The notes under the pieces: generated by a model
The model's database searches: none
What the model saw: only the letters and a program-made list of their open reading frames with translations
Told to the model about the DNA's origin: nothing
Translations under genes and position numbers: made by a program
Assembly (NCBI GenBank): GCA_023441105.1
Contig: JAEZQX010000404.1
Span: 1 to 14,999, forward strand
Direction: 5' to 3'
Length of the DNA: 14,999 nt
Source: Pseudomonadota bacterium
GTDB lineage: Bacteria; Pseudomonadota; Gammaproteobacteria; Burkholderiales; Burkholderiaceae
Part shown: positions 7,376 through 14,991 of the stretch, piece by piece
How positions within the stretch are numbered: position 1 is the first letter of the stretch
Layout of the letters: every line of letters starts with the position of its first letter

Positions 7376-8380
7376 ATGAAGGTCGTAGACGCGTTCCTCC
7401 GGATGGCCGGCAGGATGGCGGCGCCCACCGGCGCGCAAGCCCGCCTGCCCATCGTCTTCTACCATCGCGTGCTGTCGCAATCGGATCCATTGCTTCCGGA
7501 CACACCGGATGTCCGGATGTTCGAGATCCACATCAAAGCCCTGTCGCGGATCTTCAGGGTCGTCGACCTGGAGGAAGGCGTGGCTGCCCTGCGGGACCGC
7601 CGTCTGCCGCCGCGCGCCGTCTGCGTGACCTTCGACGATGGCTATCGCGACAACTACGAGATCGCCCTGCCGGTCCTGAAGAAGCACGGCGTCACCGCCA
7701 CGTTCTTCGTGGCCAGCGGCTTTCTCGAGGGCGGTCGGCTGTTCGTCGACACCGTCATCGAGAGCATCCGTCGACTGCCTGCCGGTAAGGTCGACCTCGC
7801 CTGGTTCGGCCTCGGCATGCAGGCGGTGCATGACATGCCGTCGCGGCTGGCCTTGATCGACAGGCTGGTATCCGACATCAAGTACCGCAGCCTCGACAGC
7901 CGCGAGGAAGCCTGCGAGCGGATCGCGCGCTTGTCCGGGGAATCGCTGCCGGACGACCTGATGATGAGCTTCGAGCAACTCCGGGCCCTGCATCGCGCCG
8001 GCATGGCGATTGGCGGCCATACCCTCGACCATCCGATCCTGAACGTGCTGGATCCGGAGGATGCGCGGCGGCAGATTGCCGACGACCGCGCCGCCATCGC
8101 TGCCATCATCGGTACACCGCCGTCGTTCTTCGCCTACCCCAACGGGCGGATCCATCGCGACTTCTCCGGATCCCATGTCGCGCTGGTTCGCGAAGCCGGC
8201 TACGCCGGCGCAGTCACCACCGATGTCGGCTGCGCATCCTCGAGCTCGGACTCCTTTCTCCTGCCGCGTCAGTCGCCCTGGCAGCAGACATCGCTCCGGC
8301 TTGCCGCCGGCATCGCCCGCTCCATGCGCTCAAGGTCGGATGGACGGCAGCCTGGTGCTTTCACGCCTGCGAGCGCCTAG
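7376..8380 (+). CDS. Polysaccharide deacetylase, NodB/CE4 family
   Basis: A 334-residue member of the CE4 metal-dependent deacetylases, which remove N- or O-acetyl groups from glycans. All core motifs are visible: LPIVFYHRV (24-32), the catalytic and metal Asp motif TFDDGY (85-90), GGHTLDHP (213-220) giving the metal ligands His 215 and His 219, and FAYPNG (252-257) in the substrate-groove position. A roughly 100-residue insert (about 115-205) separates the first and second motifs, as in several capsule and exopolysaccharide deacetylases. No signal peptide is obvious: the first 23 residues are amphipathic and basic rather than hydrophobic, so a cytoplasmic or membrane-associated place is possible. 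No good Shine-Dalgarno precedes ATG 7376. The next gene starts 23 bases after the stop on the same strand, suggesting a two-gene operon. Confidence 0.9.
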   Translation: MKVVDAFLRMAGRMAAPTGAQARLPIVFYHRVLSQSDPLLPDTPDVRMFEIHIKALSRIFRVVDLEEGVAALRDRRLPPRAVCVTFDDGYRDNYEIALPVLKKHGVTATFFVASGFLEGGRLFVDTVIESIRRLPAGKVDLAWFGLGMQAVHDMPSRLALIDRLVSDIKYRSLDSREEACERIARLSGESLPDDLMMSFEQLRALHRAGMAIGGHTLDHPILNVLDPEDARRQIADDRAAIAAIIGTPPSFFAYPNGRIHRDFSGSHVALVREAGYAGAVTTDVGCASSSSDSFLLPRQSPWQQTSLRLAAGIARSMRSRSDGRQPGAFTPASA

Positions 8381-8403
8381 CACCGACAACATCGGGATCC
8401 AGC

Positions 8404-10080
8404 ATGAAACTCCTCGTTGGTGGAGCACGGCCTTCGGCATGGCTGCTGCTCGTCAGCCTGCCGGCCTTTGCGGGGGCCCTGGGAAGTTGCGGCGGCGGCT
8501 CCGACAGCATGACGCAGGCGGGTGCCGGGCCGGTCGGTGCGTCGGGCGACGCCATCGGCGGCGGCGGCGGCGGGGGCACGGCGCCGAGCCCCGAAACGCC
8601 GGGCTCGGGACTGTCGCCCACCGGCCGCATCGTCAGCCTCAAGGCGTGCGAGCCCAGCGGGGCCGGCAAGGACTACCAGGTCGGGCCCGGCGCGGGGCAG
8701 TTGACATCGCTCGACCAGGTCCCGTGGGACAGACTCGCGGCCGGCGACACCGTGCGCATCTTCCACCAGGCCTCCCCCCATCGCGGCAAGATGCTGCTCG
8801 TCGCCAATGGCACGGCTGCTGCGCCGGTCCGGGTCTGCGGTGTCAGGGGCCCGAACGGCGAGCGACCGGTGGTCGACGGCTCCGGCGCGACGACCCGGCC
8901 CGGCCTCGAATACGGCAGCAGTTCCAATGCCGCGATCCAGCAGGCGCGGGCGGTGGTCATGATCAAGAACGCGGTGGAATTCACCGACTATCCGACCCAC
9001 ATCCAGGTCGACGGGCTCGTCATCCGCGGCGCGCACCCCGCCTACCGGTTTCGCGATACCGCCGGCGCGGTACAGCAGTACGAGGAGTTCGGCGCCTGCA
9101 TCTGGATCGATCGCGGCCAGAACATCGTCATCGCGGACAACGAGATCACCGATTGCACCAACGGCGTCTTCAGCAAATCCACCGACGACGGACCCTTTGC
9201 CGTCACGCGCAACGTGCGCCTGGTCGGCAACTACATCCACGGCAACGGCGTCGCGGACAGCGACAAGCTGCACAACTCCTACATCCAGAGTGTCGGCGCC
9301 ATCTACGAGTTCAACTTCTACGGCCCGCTGCGGGCGAATGCGGGCGGCTCGGCCATCAAGGACCGGTCGGTCGGCACGGTGGTGCGATTCAACCGCATCG
9401 AGGAAGGGTCGCGCTCCATCGACCTGGTGGAGGCCGAGGACTATCCGGAGACCGCGCTGGCTGATCCAGCCTATCGCACCACCTATGTCTACGGCAACCA
9501 GGTCGTGAAGAACGGCGACACCGGCAGCTTCTTCCACTACGGCGGCGACCACCACGGCAGCACACCGGGCGGAGACTGGGGCGAACCGCTGTTTCGCAAG
9601 GGAACGCTCTACTTCTACCACAACACGGTTTACGTCACCGGCACCGGCGAATGGAGCAAGCTCTTCCAGCTCTCCACCACCGAGGAGAAGGCGGAGGTGT
9701 GGGGCAACGTGTTCTACTTCCAGCCGGGCATTCCCTTCCCGAGCATGCGCCAGACCACCGAGGTTGGCGATGCCTGGACCGCGGGCGGCATCCTCAACCT
9801 GGGCAGGAACTGGATCAACGCCAACTGGATGGACTCCGACGACGACCACCCGGTGCCGGGCCAGCTCAACGGCAAGGCCAACATGCTAACCGGCACCGCC
9901 GCGCCCTTCGACCTGGGCACATTGGCGCCACTGGACGGCAGCAGCATCGTCGATGCCGCGCCGGTGCCGCCCGCGGCCGTCGCGCAGCACCCGGTCGACT
10001 ACCAGCTGGACGGAAACTTCATGCCGCAGCCGCGGGCCGTTTCCGGGGCAGCCGCGGATCTCGGCGCCAGGGAGCTTTGA
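8404..10080 (+). CDS. Secreted parallel-beta-helix lipoprotein, candidate polysaccharide-active protein
   Basis: A 558-residue predicted lipoprotein. The N-terminus has basic residues, a hydrophobic core (about 12-27) and a lipobox-like LGSC with Cys 29, then a Gly/Ser/Pro-rich linker (30-75) that includes seven consecutive Gly (52-58). The rest (about 78-510) shows the strand-turn periodicity of right-handed parallel beta-helix proteins, with PbH1-like turns such as GQNIVIADNEITDCTNGV (238-255), NVRLVGNYIHGNG (270-282) and VVRFNRIEEGSRSIDLVE (326-343). The C-terminal ADLGAREL matches the DxGAxE ending common in secreted beta-helix proteins. The fold is shared by polysaccharide lyases, hydrolases, epimerases and glycan-binding proteins. 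I cannot pick the reaction, though the Lys/Arg in SAIKDRS (316-322) are candidates. GGGA (8394-8397) precedes the start at 6 bases. It follows the CE4 gene closely, which suggests work on the same polymer. Confidence 0.82.
   Translation: MKLLVGGARPSAWLLLVSLPAFAGALGSCGGGSDSMTQAGAGPVGASGDAIGGGGGGGTAPSPETPGSGLSPTGRIVSLKACEPSGAGKDYQVGPGAGQLTSLDQVPWDRLAAGDTVRIFHQASPHRGKMLLVANGTAAAPVRVCGVRGPNGERPVVDGSGATTRPGLEYGSSSNAAIQQARAVVMIKNAVEFTDYPTHIQVDGLVIRGAHPAYRFRDTAGAVQQYEEFGACIWIDRGQNIVIADNEITDCTNGVFSKSTDDGPFAVTRNVRLVGNYIHGNGVADSDKLHNSYIQSVGAIYEFNFYGPLRANAGGSAIKDRSVGTVVRFNRIEEGSRSIDLVEAEDYPETALADPAYRTTYVYGNQVVKNGDTGSFFHYGGDHHGSTPGGDWGEPLFRKGTLYFYHNTVYVTGTGEWSKLFQLSTTEEKAEVWGNVFYFQPGIPFPSMRQTTEVGDAWTAGGILNLGRNWINANWMDSDDDHPVPGQLNGKANMLTGTAAPFDLGTLAPLDGSSIVDAAPVPPAAVAQHPVDYQLDGNFMPQPRAVSGAAADLGAREL
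8557..8577 (+). repeat. GGC-type codon repeat in the lipoprotein linker
   Basis: Five tandem GGC codons followed by GGG and GGC encode a run of seven glycines just after the lipid-attachment region. Slippage here would lengthen or shorten the linker in steps of one residue without breaking the frame. It most likely just makes a flexible tether. Confidence 0.7.
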
Positions 10081-10091
10081 CGGGCCCGCCG

Positions 10092-10106
10092 CGCCCTCGT
10101 CGGGCG
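10092..10106. terminator. Short hairpin between convergent genes, weak terminator candidate
   Basis: CGCCC (10092-10096) and GGGCG (10102-10106) form a 5-base stem with a 5-base loop in the 41-base gap between the lipoprotein stop and the stop of the convergent acyltransferase gene. Adjacent GCC and GGC could extend it with a bulge. There is no T-tract. In such GC-rich sequence a stem this short may be chance. Confidence 0.25.
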
Positions 10107-10121
10107 GCCGTGCGGGAGCGC

Positions 10122-12062
10122 TCAGTCGTGCCGCCGCGCCTGGTGCAGCGGCAGGACGCCAAGCGCATCGGCCCACAACGCGCCCGCCTCGGCGAGGCCA
10201 GAGGCGCTGAAATGACAACCGTCGACCCGCTGCTCGCCCACCAACTGGTCGGTATCCGCGCCCGCGCGCAGCCGCGTGTCGGCATTCGCCTGCAGATAGC
10301 GCTCGACACCGCGCCGGATCGCGCCGGCGCCCAATTGGCGGCAGTAGGTGGAGCGGGCGATGTAGAGCGGCGCATCGATGCCATGGCGGCGGATCGTCGC
10401 GTCCAGCACCTCCAGCGCCGCGACATAGTCCTCGGCGGGCGTGCCGGCCAGCATGTCCGCCTCGCCGTGCTGCCAGAGGATCGCCTTGATCCGGAAGCCG
10501 CTCGCTGCCACCTCGGCGAGATGCGCCTGGAGCAGCGAGTTCAACGGCCCCGGTCGCGTCCAGTGCGCAATGCGGGTTCCGCCGACGGCTGCCGGAGCGA
10601 AGACCACCGGCTCGCCGTCGGCCGCGCGCAGGCGAATCTGCTGCGCGAGTCGCGGCCAGATGCTTGCGCCGCTCCCCGTGGTGCCCGGAAGGGGATCGCG
10701 TCGCTCCCCGCACTTGCCGTCGTGGTACACCCATGTCGGCGGATAGGCACCATCGGGTTGGCCGTGACTGGCCGCATTCGACTGGCCGAGCACGACGATG
10801 AGCGGCGAGCCGCGCAAGCGCAGGCGGGCGCAGGCGTCCGGCGATGCATTGTCGCCATCGCTCCAGCCGTTGATGGCGACCGCCGGCGGCGCCGGCGGCT
10901 GCCCTTTCATCAGCCTGCCGATCATCCCTCCCGACATCGCGATGCAGAGCGCCAGCCCGCAGGCAGCGCCCCATTGCCAGCGAGCGGCGGCCCCGCTCCG
11001 CGTCGCGCCGGCATCGTTCGCCCGCCGCTGGCGACGGCGCCGATAGCGGTCGCGCAGCCACCGGGTCATCGGCTTCTCCACCAGCAGGTGCACCACGAAT
11101 GCCGCAGCAACGCTCATCGCCAACGCGGCAGCGACCGCCAGCGCCGGCGACACCGACTGTGCCTCGAGATGCCTCATCGTCACCCAGCCGATCTTGTCGT
11201 GCAGCAGGTAGAGGGGATAGGAAATGGCGCCGAGCCAGACCAGCGGCCGCCAGTTCAGGATTGCGATCCGTCCCCTCGAACCGAGCGCCACCGCAACGAA
11301 GCACGCCAGCGCCAGCGCCGAAAGGCCCAGGCCGCCGCCGGCGATCGCGATGGCGGTGATCGCCAGGCCGGCGAGCACCAGGTGCTTGCGCGCCAGCCGA
11401 TCCGGTTGCCGGTACATCAAGTAGGCGGCAATGCCGAGCGCGAACCAGGGAATCCACTTGAACAGCAGCACATGACTGATGCCGTGCGGGATGGGAAGCC
11501 CCGCATGCCGGACTGCCAGTTGCGCGCCGGTGGCGACGACCAGCCAGGTGGCGAAGAGGAGGACCGGCGCGCGAAGCCCTCCTGCCACCCAGAGCGCCAG
11601 CATCCAGACGTAGAAGATCAGCTCGATCTCGAGCGACCAGTAGACGCCGTCGATGCTGTCGATGAGGAAGAGCTCCTGCACCATCGAGAAATTGGCGATC
11701 ACCTGGCTCGACGTCGGCTGGAAGCCCGGCAACGCAAGAAGGGCAAGCAGGCTCGCGGTGACGATGACCGCGGTCCAGTAGGTGGGGAACAGCCGCGAGA
11801 ACCGGGACACCACGAAATCCATCGGCGCCTTCGCCCGCTCGAGCGTCATGAAGATGACGAACCCGCTGATGACGAAGAAGAGCTGCACGCCGAGGTGGCC
11901 GTACGAGAACGACAAGGCGAGCGGCTCGGTGTGCACGAACAGCTCGTCGAAGCGGGTCGTGAAATGGAACAGGACCACCGCCGCGGCGGCGATGCCGCGC
12001 AGCCCGTCGACCTGGAGCAGGCGCCGGCCCGCGGGAGGAAGCGCGGACGCCATGGCAGGCAT
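10122..12062 (-). CDS. Membrane acyltransferase (AT3 family) fused to a SASA/CE6-like esterase domain
   Basis: A 646-residue two-domain protein. Residues 12-340 are an acyltransferase-3 membrane domain of the OafA type, which moves acyl groups across the inner membrane onto sugars. It opens with QVDGLRGIAAAAVVLFHF, holding the conserved His 33, then RFSRLFPTYW (87-96), YWSLEIEL (141-148) and about ten hydrophobic segments. After a basic stretch (339-350) and one more membrane segment (363-380) comes a periplasmic domain (about 415-640) with the serine-esterase blocks of the sialate-O-acetylesterase/CE6 group: GQSNA (Ser 428), AVGGTRI (492-498), WQHGEAD (530-536) and DGCHFS (Asp 614, His 617). 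ATG 12062 lies 2 bases after the flippase stop, so the two are coupled; ATG 12053 is an alternative. The frame is open far upstream into the flippase gene, but that part is out of frame with it and not a real extension. Acetylation and trimming of the same glycan is inferred. Confidence 0.88.
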   Translation of the reverse strand: MPAMASALPPAGRRLLQVDGLRGIAAAAVVLFHFTTRFDELFVHTEPLALSFSYGHLGVQLFFVISGFVIFMTLERAKAPMDFVVSRFSRLFPTYWTAVIVTASLLALLALPGFQPTSSQVIANFSMVQELFLIDSIDGVYWSLEIELIFYVWMLALWVAGGLRAPVLLFATWLVVATGAQLAVRHAGLPIPHGISHVLLFKWIPWFALGIAAYLMYRQPDRLARKHLVLAGLAITAIAIAGGGLGLSALALACFVAVALGSRGRIAILNWRPLVWLGAISYPLYLLHDKIGWVTMRHLEAQSVSPALAVAAALAMSVAAAFVVHLLVEKPMTRWLRDRYRRRRQRRANDAGATRSGAAARWQWGAACGLALCIAMSGGMIGRLMKGQPPAPPAVAINGWSDGDNASPDACARLRLRGSPLIVVLGQSNAASHGQPDGAYPPTWVYHDGKCGERRDPLPGTTGSGASIWPRLAQQIRLRAADGEPVVFAPAAVGGTRIAHWTRPGPLNSLLQAHLAEVAASGFRIKAILWQHGEADMLAGTPAEDYVAALEVLDATIRRHGIDAPLYIARSTYCRQLGAGAIRRGVERYLQANADTRLRAGADTDQLVGEQRVDGCHFSASGLAEAGALWADALGVLPLHQARRHD

Positions 12063-12064
12063 TC

Positions 12065-13612
12065 TCAGCGCTCGAACGCCGCGATCCACCGGTCCAGGTA
12101 GGTTCGGGTCCAGCCCAGCAGCCGCGGATACTGGCTGCCGAGCGACACGACCATCCGGACGTCCTTCTCCTGCCACACGCCGAGATAGCGGCTCGCCAGC
12201 AGGATCAGCAGGCCGTAGGCCATGCCCGCCACGATCCCGCCCAGCGGCCCTGGCCACGCCGACAGCGCCGGCGACGCGGCCGTCGCGGCAACCAGCGCCG
12301 CAAGCACGGTCTTGCCCAGTGATCGCCACGGCAGCCGGACGGCCAGGAGTCTCACCACCACGACCAGGCCGATGGCATACAGGAGAAGCCGCACGCCGGC
12401 GCAAGCGATGACCGCGCCGGTCAGGCCGTAGAGCGGGATGAGCAACCCCGAGGCAACGATGCTGACCACCAGGTAGCTGCTGGCGACAGTCGCTCGCAGG
12501 CGCTGGTTGTCGGTGGTGGACAGCAGCGCGCCGATGGCGCTCTCGCCCAGCGCGAAGCCGGCGGCAAGCAGCATCCAGCGAAGAAGGGGGACCGATGCCG
12601 CATAGGCCTCGCCGTACAGCAGGATGATGACCGCCTCGGCCCAGAAGCACCCGACGCCTGCGGCCAGCAGCCCGAGGAACTGCAGGTAGCGCAGCGCGTC
12701 GCAGAGAATGAGGCCGACCCGCTCCTTGCCGCCGGCGCCGAATGCATGGCCCATCACCGGCATGAGCACCGACGTCAGTCCGGAAGCGACCAGGTCGATG
12801 GCGCCGCGCGCGAGCGCCGCCGCGATGACGAAGAAGCCGACTTCAGCGGAGTTCCCCAACAGGTTCAACAGGTAGATGGCAACCGAGGTGCCGCCGAAAG
12901 CCCCGACCAGCGTCAACACGATGGTCCACACGAGGTGCTTGCGAAGCCGGTCGATGAAGCCGGCGTCCATCGCAGTCGGCTTCGTGGCTGGTTGGCCGTG
13001 TCGCGACAGCCTGGCGGCGATCGCCAGGTGGAGGATGCAGATGGCGGTGAACAGCGCCAGGTACGCATGCAGGCCGGCGTCGAACCAGAACAGCAGCAGC
13101 ACCCCCGCTGCGCTGGCGAAGCCGGCAGCCACCGATGCGGTGGCCTCGACGCCGAACCGGCCATAGCCCTTCGCGATCGAGATCTCGAGCAGGTAGAGCG
13201 ACTTGGCGGCGGTGCTGACCACCACCGCGGCGATGAAGATCCAGGTTGCGCTCGACCAGCCCGAGGGCAGCAGCACCGGCACCGCGACGAGGAACAGCGC
13301 CAGCAGCAGGAGCAGGCTGGCCAGCTGCCGCAGATAGAGCCAGCGCCTGACCGTGCGCGCCAGGCCGGGGGCGCCGAGGCCCAGCGCCTCCGCGACGAAG
13401 CGGATGGCAGTGGTGGGCAGCCCGTTGTTGCCCGCCATCACCATGATTCCCGACAGCCACACCACATAGGCATAGCGGCCGTAGTCGTCGGGCGCGAGAT
13501 GCCGGGCGATGAGCGCACCGACCAGCAGGCCGAGCGCATAGGTGGCATAGGAGGAACCGGTCATCAGGATGGCGCCCTTGAGGGCTGCCAGCGGGCCGAG
13601 TCGTTGTTCCAT
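12065..13612 (-). CDS. Polysaccharide flippase, Wzx/MATE-like family
   Basis: A 515-residue polytopic protein with about 12-14 hydrophobic segments and the general layout of oligosaccharide flippases of the MVF/MOP superfamily, which move undecaprenyl-linked repeat units to the periplasmic face. The N-terminus GAILMTGSSYATYALGLLVGALIARHLAPDDYGRYAYVVW (residues 13-52, quoted here by its key segments) has the usual first-helix pattern followed by the LxPxxYGxY signature: LAPDD 39-43, YGRYAY 44-49. GNSAEVGFFVIAAAL (about 264-278) is the equivalent of the second-half N(x)xxxGxY region. A polar C-terminal tail of about 40 residues (WQEKDVRMV onward) follows the last helix. There is no clear Shine-Dalgarno before ATG 13612; Met 17 would be an alternative start. 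It is the first gene of a leftward pair with the acyltransferase-esterase, so acyl modification of flipped units is plausible. Confidence 0.9.
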   Translation of the reverse strand: MEQRLGPLAALKGAILMTGSSYATYALGLLVGALIARHLAPDDYGRYAYVVWLSGIMVMAGNNGLPTTAIRFVAEALGLGAPGLARTVRRWLYLRQLASLLLLLALFLVAVPVLLPSGWSSATWIFIAAVVVSTAAKSLYLLEISIAKGYGRFGVEATASVAAGFASAAGVLLLFWFDAGLHAYLALFTAICILHLAIAARLSRHGQPATKPTAMDAGFIDRLRKHLVWTIVLTLVGAFGGTSVAIYLLNLLGNSAEVGFFVIAAALARGAIDLVASGLTSVLMPVMGHAFGAGGKERVGLILCDALRYLQFLGLLAAGVGCFWAEAVIILLYGEAYAASVPLLRWMLLAAGFALGESAIGALLSTTDNQRLRATVASSYLVVSIVASGLLIPLYGLTGAVIACAGVRLLLYAIGLVVVVRLLAVRLPWRSLGKTVLAALVAATAASPALSAWPGPLGGIVAGMAYGLLILLASRYLGVWQEKDVRMVVSLGSQYPRLLGWTRTYLDRWIAAFER

Positions 13613-13733
13613 GGGGGATCAGGCGTGGCGCCGGACAGCGGGATGCAGCGCTGCGGCCGGCATGCAATCCGTCACATCGTCGTGTTGTGCGGCCTGTTGA
13701 CTGCGGAGAGAATGAGGCATCGGCAGGTCCATC
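13613..13733. promoter_or_regulatory. Divergent intergenic region between flippase and GT4 genes
   Basis: About 121 bases between divergent starts, expected to hold promoters for both. It contains a perfect 10-base palindrome, GCAGCGCTGC at 13645-13654. It also contains TTGACT at 13697-13702, for which no -10 is found at proper distance, and CAGG just before the rightward start. The palindrome may be chance in GC-rich DNA. No operator family is recognised. Confidence 0.35.
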
Positions 13734-14960
13734 ATGCAGCAGCAGCGAAGACGCGTACTCCCGCGGAAACTCGATAGTCACTTGCTCTCCATGGCCAGCA
13801 CAATGGGTCTGCCACAAAGCCTCAAAGTTCTGCACGTGGTCGATTCGCTCGAGCTCGGCGGCCTCGAACGGGTGGTGACCGACCTGGCGCTGGCGCAGCA
13901 GCGCGCCGGCGACGACGTGGCCGTGTTCAGCATCAACGACACCGCCGGCCACCGCTCGACGCTGGAAGCAGCGGGCATCCCGGTGATCCAGGGCGGCAAG
14001 CGCAACACCGCGGATATCGGCGTGCTGCGCGCACTGCGGCAGCAGGTGGGCAACACCGATATCGTGCATGCACACAACTTCGTGCCCAATTACTACTGCG
14101 CCGCTGCCGTGCTGCTCGCCGCCGGTCGCAAGCCGCAGGTGCTGACCTGTCACGATATGGGCTCCCGCCTGGACGACCGCAAGCTGCGGCTGCTGTTCCG
14201 GCTCTCGCTGGCCCGGACGACACGCATTGCGATGGTGAGTCGCCAGGTGCTCGATCGCTACCTGGCCTCGGGCATGATCGACCCCAACAAGGCGAGCGTG
14301 ATCCTGAACGGCATCGACACCAGCCGGTTCGGCAGTGGCGAAGCCTTGCGGCGCGAGGCGCGGCGCGCGCTGCACCTGCCGGCCGAGGGCCTGGTGATCG
14401 GCGCCGTCGGCAGGATGGTGGCTCTCAAGAACCACCGCGCTCTCCTGAGCGCCATGCCGTGCCTGCTTCGTACCAACCCGGACCTGAACCTGGTGCTGGC
14501 CGGCGACGGGCCGGTGCGCGCCGACCTGGAACAGCAGGCGCGGTCGCTCGGCATCGCCGCGCGCGTGCGCTTCCTCGGCGAGCGCTCGGATGTCGCCTCG
14601 CTGCTGCCGGCATTCGATGTCTTCGCCATGCCTTCGCTGACCGAAGGCCTGTCGATCGCGCTGCTCGAGGCATGTGCCTGCGGCCTCGCCATCGTCGCCT
14701 CCGAGGTCGGCGGCAATCCGGAGATCGTTGCGGACCGAAAGCGCGGCATCCTGTTCCCGGCGGGCGACGATGATGCGCTCGCTGCCGCGCTGCTGGCGAT
14801 GCTCGCCGACGAGCCGCTGCGCCGCCGACTGGGCGAGGCGGCCCGCGACTGGGTCCGGAACAGCTGCTCCATCGCCGCGACCCGCCGCGCCTATGACGAC
14901 TGCTATCGCGCGGCCCGCCGCGCGCTGGACACCAGCACGGCAGCGGCGGACCCGGCCTGA
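13734..14960 (+). CDS. Glycosyltransferase family 4 (GT-B fold)
   Basis: A GT4 glycosyltransferase of 408 residues from this start. Motifs: LKVLHVVDSLELGGLERVV (30-48) with the Gly-Gly acceptor loop, HAHNF (112-116), ILNGIDTSRF (190-199), GAVGRMVALKNH (223-234), LAGDGP (255-260) and a full EX7E signature with Glu 304 and Glu 312 in TEGLSIALLEACACG. The GLERVV opening is like that of sugar transferases found with exosortase-linked polysaccharide clusters, which is a resemblance only. ATG 13734 has CAGG with 6-7 base spacing, but it gives a basic, poorly structured 23-residue extension. ATG 13791 and ATG 13803 fit the fold better yet lack ribosome binding sites, so the true start is open (408, 389 or 385 residues). 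It is followed directly by a terminator-like hairpin, so it ends its transcription unit. Confidence 0.88.
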   Translation: MQQQRRRVLPRKLDSHLLSMASTMGLPQSLKVLHVVDSLELGGLERVVTDLALAQQRAGDDVAVFSINDTAGHRSTLEAAGIPVIQGGKRNTADIGVLRALRQQVGNTDIVHAHNFVPNYYCAAAVLLAAGRKPQVLTCHDMGSRLDDRKLRLLFRLSLARTTRIAMVSRQVLDRYLASGMIDPNKASVILNGIDTSRFGSGEALRREARRALHLPAEGLVIGAVGRMVALKNHRALLSAMPCLLRTNPDLNLVLAGDGPVRADLEQQARSLGIAARVRFLGERSDVASLLPAFDVFAMPSLTEGLSIALLEACACGLAIVASEVGGNPEIVADRKRGILFPAGDDDALAAALLAMLADEPLRRRLGEAARDWVRNSCSIAATRRAYDDCYRAARRALDTSTAAADPA

Positions 14961-14991
14961 GCGCCCCCGCACGGCCGCCCGAAGGGGGCGC
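14961..14991 (+). terminator. Terminator-like hairpin after the last GT4 gene
   Basis: GCGCCCCC (14961-14968) and GGGGGCGC (14984-14991) form a perfect 8-base stem around a 15-base loop, starting right after the TGA stop. It is followed by GTTCTCCC at the window edge, only a weak T-rich tail. The position and stem strength favour a rho-independent terminator. Confidence 0.65.

Noticed and set aside
7221..7505. An N-terminal extension of 95 codons on the middle GT4 gene
   Set aside because: It overlaps the divergent CE4 gene, has no domain-like features, and a GTG with a good ribosome binding site lies exactly where the GT4 fold begins.
9651..12101. An 816-codon plus-strand open frame opposite the acyltransferase-esterase gene
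   Set aside because: It starts inside the lipoprotein gene in another frame and has biased low-complexity composition. The antisense gene shows full AT3 and esterase motifs.
13613..13733. Sigma-54 type -24/-12 elements in the intergenic regions
   Set aside because: GG and GC pairs are frequent in this GC-rich DNA, but the candidates I checked have 8 or 9 bases between them instead of 10.
12843..14972. A 709-codon minus-strand open frame across the flippase start and the last GT4 gene
   Set aside because: It spans the intergenic region and lies out of frame with or antisense to two well-supported genes. No fold-like pattern is seen.
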